A stretch of DNA of 64,000 nt from an uncultured Acidobacteriia bacterium. Lineage in GTDB: Bacteria; Acidobacteriota; Terriglobia; Bryobacterales; Bryobacteraceae. The position numbers and the translations under genes were made by a program. Below are positions 62,078 through 64,000 of the stretch, piece by piece. Position 1 is the first letter of the stretch. Every line of letters starts with the position of its first letter. The stretch spans positions 1-64,000 of the forward strand of contig CAIQWJ010000069.1 of assembly GCA_903875575.1 (NCBI GenBank), written 5' to 3'. The notes beneath the pieces were generated by a model. The model searched no databases and was not told the origin of the DNA. It saw nothing but the letters and a program-made list of their open reading frames with translations.

Positions 62078-63467
62078 CGTCTTCCCCCGTCCCAGCCGTT
62101 TCCGCAGGCAAGAGCACGCGGAAACCGGCACCACCCAGCTCGCCGGCAATCAGCAGAATATCGCCGCCCGAAAGCAGGGCGCTCTTACGCGCAATGGAGA
62201 GGCCCAGCCCCATGCCGCGCTTCTTGAAAGAAATAGTCGGCTGGAAGAGCGACTTGCGGGCCAGTTCGCTCAGGCCGGGGCCGGAATCGTGCACTTCGAT
62301 GGCGATGCGATCTTCCACGCGGGCTACCTTTGCCAGAATGCGCCCACCCTGCCCGGCGGCCTCCGCCGCATTTTCCAACAGATTGACCAAAATGCCCTTG
62401 ACCAGATCCTGATCGGCCACCGCGCTGGGCGTATTCGCAGCCGCCTCCACCAGATAGCCGACCTCGGGATGCGCCGTCTTCAGAAACGCGATGCGCTCCT
62501 CCACAATCGACGCGATATCGAGCGGTTCGGGGCATACGGGCGGCTCGGACGAAAACTCCGAAAAGGCACGGATTCGCCGTTCCAGTGACTCGATTTCGTC
62601 CACGACAATCGACGCGGCCTGTTCCAGAAATGCGCGTCGCCCGGTGCTATCCACCTCGGTCTCACGCGCCACCATTTCTTCCACTGTCAGGCGGATGGGC
62701 GTCAGCGAGTTCTTGACCTCATGCGCCATCTTTCGCGCCAGAACCTGCCAACTCGCGAGCTGCGTCAGGTAGACCAGCCGGTCGCGACTCTGTTCCAATT
62801 CCGTAGCAGTGCGGTTGAAGGCCTGGGTAGCCAGGCCGATTTCATCGTCCCGGTCCGTAGGGACCCGGATTCGAAAATCGCCCCCGGCCAATCCCCGAAG
62901 CGCTTCGGTGAGGTTCAAAATCGGCCGGCTGAAACGCGTGGCAACCAGCCAAACCAGTGCCAGCGCGACCAGCCAGATCAGCGCGACCAAAAGACCCCAC
63001 GTCAGAAAATATCCCCGGCGAAGGTCCAGCGACACCGTGACGCGCGCGTCGCGGTATTCGCGGGAAAGATCGTCCATCCGCAGACCGAGCGGGCGTTCCC
63101 AGACGCGGACGGCCCCGGAATCGGACGGCGTGCCCCGAACCATATAGCGAAGTTGCGAACCGCCGTCGCCTGTGATGGCGAAACGCTCGTACTCGTTGCT
63201 GTCCCGGAATTCCCGTATCGGATCCGGCAGGCTGCCCGAATAGACCTGGGGCGGGACCCGTCCGGCCTGGGCATCTTCCCTCAAACGGGCGGACGCCTGC
63301 TCATAGTATTGGCGACCCGTTTTTTCCAGAGCGAGGGATGCCGTCGCCAGTTGGTTCACCGGCGCAAGACTGCGCTCAAACAGGTTGGTGGTGAGCCAGA
63401 TAGTGGGCCCCAGCGGAACCAACGTCGCACCGATAAAGACAAGAGCCAGTCGGGTCCGGAGCGTCAC
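62049..63467 (-). CDS. NtrY-like sensor histidine kinase
   Basis: The 472-aa membrane kinase has a first membrane segment (about 8-28), a periplasmic domain (about 30-155, with MRGTPSDSG-type text), a second membrane segment (about 156-176), a HAMP linker (FSRPILNLTEALRGLAGGDF) and the catalytic core: H-box KMAHEVKNSLTPI with H249, N-box LLENAAEAA, and G-boxes HDSGPGL and GMGLGLSIARKSA. It is the partner of the overlapping response regulator. The signal it senses is unknown. Confidence 0.93.
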   Translation of the reverse strand: MTLRTRLALVFIGATLVPLGPTIWLTTNLFERSLAPVNQLATASLALEKTGRQYYEQASARLREDAQAGRVPPQVYSGSLPDPIREFRDSNEYERFAITGDGGSQLRYMVRGTPSDSGAVRVWERPLGLRMDDLSREYRDARVTVSLDLRRGYFLTWGLLVALIWLVALALVWLVATRFSRPILNLTEALRGLAGGDFRIRVPTDRDDEIGLATQAFNRTATELEQSRDRLVYLTQLASWQVLARKMAHEVKNSLTPIRLTVEEMVARETEVDSTGRRAFLEQAASIVVDEIESLERRIRAFSEFSSEPPVCPEPLDIASIVEERIAFLKTAHPEVGYLVEAAANTPSAVADQDLVKGILVNLLENAAEAAGQGGRILAKVARVEDRIAIEVHDSGPGLSELARKSLFQPTISFKKRGMGLGLSIARKSALLSGGDILLIAGELGGAGFRVLLPAETAGTGEDDGIATNSGR

Positions 63468-64000
63468 CAGCGCACCCCCCTGCGAATGTCCTCCAGACGC
63501 AGGGGACCGCTATCGAGAAGCCAGTGCGCCTGCTTCTCGCGGACGGGGCGGCTGAAGATGTCGACCAGCGCGGTGACCAGGCTGATGCCGGTTTCGCTGA
63601 CCAGGCCGGTCTGATCTCGCGGATCTTCCACACGCAGGTCGAGTTGCAGGTAGAACGGCTTGCCGGAAGGCAGTTCGGAGCGATTGATGGTGAGATTGTC
63701 GAAGCACCAGGCCTCCGCAGCAGGGCCATCGAGGTGGGAAACGGTGCGTTTCTGATCCGCATGGTCGGTGATTTTTGTCACCGAGAAGCGCTCCTGCCAG
63801 ATGTCATAGCTGATGGCAAAACGGGCGGCGGTTCTCGCATCCGGCACCACATAGGTGGGGCTGCTGGAGACGGTCAACTGCGCAACAAACGCAATGGAGG
63901 CACCGTTTTTCAGCCGTTCGAGCGGTTTGCCGTTCAGAAACCGGAAGTTGGGGGCCGAAACATGCAGCATGTCACCCTCAAGACGCGGATTGAGACGACG
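63464..64000 (-). CDS. DUF4390-like exported or membrane-associated protein, partial
   Basis: The gene overlaps the histidine kinase start by ATGA. The frame is open to the window edge: codons before the ATG at 63970 read RLEGDMLHVSAPN, so the real start lies beyond 64000. Strand-rich features (FVAQLTVSSSPTYVV, AISYDIWQERFSVTK, FYLQLDLRVEDP, FSRPVREKQAHWLLDSG) and position upstream of an NtrY-type kinase match the DUF4390 proteins of other bacteria, which are thought to assist that kinase. The assignment is moderate. Confidence 0.5.
   Translation of the reverse strand, partial: RRLNPRLEGDMLHVSAPNFRFLNGKPLERLKNGASIAFVAQLTVSSSPTYVVPDARTAARFAISYDIWQERFSVTKITDHADQKRTVSHLDGPAAEAWCFDNLTINRSELPSGKPFYLQLDLRVEDPRDQTGLVSETGISLVTALVDIFSRPVREKQAHWLLDSGPLRLEDIRRGVRW

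Noticed and set aside
1-64000. tRNA, rRNA or riboswitch genes
   Set aside because: Intergenic regions were read for cloverleaf and conserved riboswitch cores by eye and none was convincing; a covariance search would be needed to exclude small RNAs.

Overview
This 64 kb, GC-rich chromosomal window most likely comes from an Acidobacteriota genome of the Bryobacterales/Solibacter type. The inference rests on family content: an acidobacterial VWFA-related protein, a protein ending in the domain known as the Solibacter C-terminal domain, a very large Oar-type TonB-dependent outer-membrane protein with a carboxypeptidase-regulatory N-domain, a DUF1549/DUF1553 plus DUF1501 secreted pair, a multihaem cytochrome-TPR fusion, and many exported carbohydrate and ester hydrolases. 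No rRNA, tRNA or CRISPR array was recognised.

Layout. 0-15 kb: exported enzymes (vanadium haloperoxidase, Abhydrolase_10-type hydrolase, PQQ sugar dehydrogenase, two tandem GH54 arabinofuranosidase-like proteins) plus a truncated Ig-repeat gene fused out of frame to a truncated DUF3667 gene. 15.4-20.2 kb: an accessory island with a 319-bp nested-palindrome MITE-like element, a Panacea-domain toxin-antitoxin pair whose toxin probably starts at a CTG, a type I restriction hsdR remnant, a HigBA-like pair and a ParDE-like pair, with dispersed intergenic repeats between them. 20.2-27.2 kb: a beta-helix gene split by an in-frame TAG, an esterase, a small exported protein, and a PEBP/YHYH gene joined out of frame to an alpha/beta-hydrolase fragment. 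27.5-37.2 kb: glycerol kinase and glycerol channel, a sulfotransferase with C-terminal repeats, an exported unknown, the VWFA-related protein and the haem/TPR protein. 37.3-48.6 kb: the Oar-like receptor, a Uma2 remnant, a membrane acyltransferase and a three-gene DUF1549/DUF1553, DUF1501 and NHL-like operon.

48.6-60.7 kb is a nearly complete Tad (tight adherence) type IVc pilus locus. TadG and two TadE-like minor pilins and a LuxR-type regulator lie on the minus strand. On the plus strand are a small PilZ-like protein, three near-identical tandem Flp pilins, a fourth divergent Flp-like pilin, CpaB (carrying a 1-nt frameshift), the secretin CpaC, CpaE/TadZ, the ATPase CpaF/TadA, TadB, TadC and the prepilin peptidase CpaA. 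Start/stop overlaps (ATGA) couple cpaB-cpaC and cpaC-cpaE. 60.7-64 kb holds a convergent NtrY/NtrX-like two-component pair and a DUF4390-like gene that runs off the window.

A recurring theme is gene decay. Two junctions weld unrelated gene halves out of frame, and there are one in-frame stop, one frameshift in a Tad gene, and remnants of hsdR and Uma2. I cannot tell from one sequence which lesions are biological and which are assembly or sequencing errors.
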